The translations under genes and the position numbers were made by a program. From the NCBI RefSeq assembly GCF_022539315.1, contig NC_066314.1, positions 41,291,180 to 41,355,179 of the forward strand: a stretch of 64,000 nt of DNA, given 5' to 3'. Under the pieces are notes generated by a model that had not been told where the DNA came from, did no database searches, and worked only from the letters and a program-made list of their open reading frames with translations. This document shows, piece by piece, positions 61,801 to 64,000 of this stretch. This DNA is from Serinus canaria. Taxonomy: Eukaryota; Chordata; Aves; Passeriformes; Fringillidae. Each line of letters starts with the position of its first letter. The first letter of the stretch is position 1.

Positions 61801-64000
61801 TAATATAATATTTAAAGTTTAGTTTAAATTTATTATTTTAATTTCTTTTAAATGAATTTTTTATATCAGTGTATTACACCACATTTTCAGAATGTGTTAT
61901 ATACACATCACCAAGTTCATTCTTTTGTCCTGGAACAAGTCTTACAAAAAGAGTCGCTGTATGCTCTGCACAGAGTTCATTTTGTGCTTTAAACAGAGAT
62001 AGATTGCCAGGACATGCACAACTTGGTTTTGCAGTCTGACTTATACTGCCAAAATAACTTTTTTCCAAAAGTAATTAAGAGGCCATGTGTTACTAAACAG
62101 ACCAAAGAATCCGTAATGATGTATCATGCTGCAAACATGAAAGGAAGACATACCTTGGTCTGCTGCTACAAAGCAAGCATAAGATCATGAGAAAAGTTAC
62201 AAAACAGTGTAATTCATTTAGGAGGAAAGACACTGGAAGGTTATCAGCACAAGTCATCCTGACTACATCAAGTACAGAGATTCCAGCCATAGCAAATGCA
62301 GAATTTAGCTACGCAATAAACACATTTCACATATCTCTAAAGCTGTATTTAGGGTGCTTCTAAATACTTCTCAAAGTATAGCTAAAGAAGAGATGACAGA
62401 GCTAATTGGACTAAATTTATCCTTGGCCTTTACTGTCAGTGAACTGATGTCCCTGGAGCTGATGGCAGCAGGATAAATGAAAGGCAGAAGGTCTGCTAAA
62501 TAAGACACTGGATAAGGGTTTATTGTCACTAAGACATTTAAGGTGATTGAAGCCAGGTTCAGTCACATGGGATTGGCCAAGCTACAAGAACAGATATGAC
62601 AGACAGACTGATATTTTCAGACTCTGAGTTGAAAATGCTTAAATCTTTCTGAATGGAGGTTCAGAGGGTGGCATGATTCACAATCTGTGAATTAGGAGTT
62701 GTGGTCTGAAATACAGTCTCCCCCACATTCTTAGCTCATGTGTAAGCCACCCTCAAGATTGAACAAATAAACCTTCAACAGAACAGCTTCAACAAGATAA
62801 ACCAGATAGTCAGAAGCTCCCCAGAGACTTAGGATGCTACCCAAGAAAATACGTGAACGTGTGTCTCTCACTCTAGTGCGCGTGCTCACGTAAATCTTTC
62901 TAGATTAGCTTTTCAGTCTGGATTGAATCAAAGCTGTTCACAAACTCAGAGTTAATTGCTGTGGACCATGCATGCATCCTTTTGTGACAGCCCAGACTAA
63001 ACCTGCATACTTTGCAGAGCATCAGTCAAAGCTGAAGAGTGTAGCCCACCACCTGGCCCAACTCCAAGGCTGCCAGGACACAACACCTCTCTCTGACTTC
63101 CCAGCTCTGCTGCCTAAAACCAGTGAGAAGCCAGTGAAGGTAGAAGAGGACTGAAATACCCAGCTGGACTCCTAGAAATTCTTCACTGGAACATTAACAA
63201 ATACATGTGAATGACTGTTATACAGGTGCCAGATTACAGGTGGGAGAAAGGGTGCCTCTTGTGGCTTGGGCTAAGCATGATCTTGAGGGTTTTAACTCAA
63301 TTTTCTCCATTGAGTAGGTTTTGCAGCAAAAGTGAAGAAAAAGAAAAATAACCAAGTGTTCTTTAGCAGCAGTGAAAGTTGAGGACTGGGGAGGTAAGTG
63401 AAAGGTGACCTTTCAGAAGACCTGCTTGAGAGATCCTTCCAGGAGCACTGACCACCGTGAAGCAGCAGTTAGCTATTGGCCCTGCAACAGAGCAGCCTGC
63501 ACTCAGTCCCCCCAAGCCTGCACCAGGTGGTCTCACTTTTACTGTTGCTTCAAGTGGTGATGAAAGAGCTCAAAGCTCAGCATTTACCTCCCCACTTTGC
63601 AAAACAATGTGCTCCACAGTATGGCTGCAAAGCAGCGAGAACCATAAGGGACTTGTTCAGGCAATACCTGCAGCAGTATCTTGCTGATGCTAGACCTATT
63701 ATTTTCACCTTGCACCCAAAATTAGGTCTGCTCCACACAGCAACAATAATGGAAAAACACAAATAGAGGAGAAAATTCCTAATGAGATTTAAAATCATTA
63801 CTGTATTCATCTACGTTGTATAATTTAAACCTGGTTTAAACAGAAACAGCAACCAATCATTCACCCAGAGGTTATTAGATAAGTGTAGGAAATAAGATGA
63901 CAATTATTTCCTATACTAATATGATCCAAAGTGTTCATAAATCTGACCTCCTAAACTGGCTTTTATTCAGACATACAGTAGAATTAATGTCTTCATTACC

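Larger units (their letters stand above)
11885..64000 (-). other. KITLG: KITLG gene, partial (exons 2-10; exon 1 outside window)
   Basis: Eight coding exons and one terminal 3'UTR exon assemble in order on the minus strand into stem cell factor, the ligand of the KIT receptor tyrosine kinase. It acts on melanocyte, germ-cell, haematopoietic and mast-cell precursors as a membrane-bound or shed dimer. Exon order and sizes (114, 63, 179, 163, 96, 110, 77 nt, then 40 coding nt of exon 9) follow the vertebrate KITLG plan. All introns seen have GT-AG ends. With exon 1 supplying five codons, the protein would be about 285 residues, close to chicken. Residue numbers in the exon entries use that count and treat exon 4 as 60 codons. 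Only exon 4 breaks the frame. The 5' end of the gene (promoter, 5'UTR, first codons) is not here. Identification is from recognised protein sequence; no alignment was run. Confidence 0.95.
43019..64000 (-). other. KITLG: KITLG intron 1 (3' part)
   Basis: At least 20.9 kb upstream of exon 2 holds no exon that could supply the start codon and no GC-rich 5'UTR, so exon 1 lies beyond the window. A very long first intron is also typical of mammalian KITLG. It contains CR1 fragments at 47837-47955 and 52086-52595, a solo LTR at 53333-53893, a 25-bp A run at 54756-54780, a hairpin at 55801-55833 and small tandem duplications. The last 1.2 kb (62,800-63,700) is slightly richer in G+C but not CpG-rich, and nothing coding is recognised in it. 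Confidence 0.85.

Noticed and set aside
1..64000. CRISPR array, operon, tRNA or rRNA genes
   Set aside because: No regularly spaced repeats, cloverleaf or rRNA-like sequence was seen, and the window is clearly vertebrate nuclear DNA.

Overview
The window is a piece of a bird genome. Three things point to this: spliced coding exons that read as avian stem cell factor, several 5'-truncated CR1 LINE fragments, and one solo LTR of a type common in birds. The sequence is AT-rich and has no CpG-island-like stretch, operon or prokaryotic feature.

The only gene I can support is KITLG (KIT ligand, stem cell factor) on the minus strand. Eight coding exons (2 to 9) and a terminal non-coding exon 10 run from about 43.0 kb down to about 11.9 kb. 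Every intron seen has GT-AG ends, and all phases join except at one place. Exon 1, with the 5'UTR and the first five codons, is not visible and must lie beyond base 64,000, so intron 1 is more than 20.9 kb long. Exons 2-5 encode the signal peptide and the four-helix cytokine with its four cysteines. Exon 6 is an in-frame cassette carrying the region where mammals shed the soluble form. Exon 7 is the membrane span, and exons 8-9 the short cytoplasmic tail. The 3'UTR is split by an intron and ends near a poly(A) signal at about 11,905.

The main anomaly is in exon 4. It is 179 nt where the phases of its neighbours require 180. The missing base is in a short A run near the exon's 3' end, so the spliced frame meets a stop codon early in exon 5. 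The rest of the gene looks intact, so a homopolymer sequencing or assembly error is the likeliest cause, but a real allele is not excluded.

Layout on the plus strand: 1-11,884 is intergenic sequence downstream of KITLG with one CR1 copy; 11,885-43,018 holds exons 10 to 2 and introns 9 to 2, with two CR1 copies in intron 2; 43,019-64,000 is intron 1, with two CR1 copies and a 561-bp solo LTR flanked by a perfect 5-bp target duplication. Homopolymer tracts, a CA microsatellite in the 3'UTR, several short tandem duplications and several nearly perfect short inverted repeats are scattered through the non-coding part. I found no second gene, RNA gene or new biological system.
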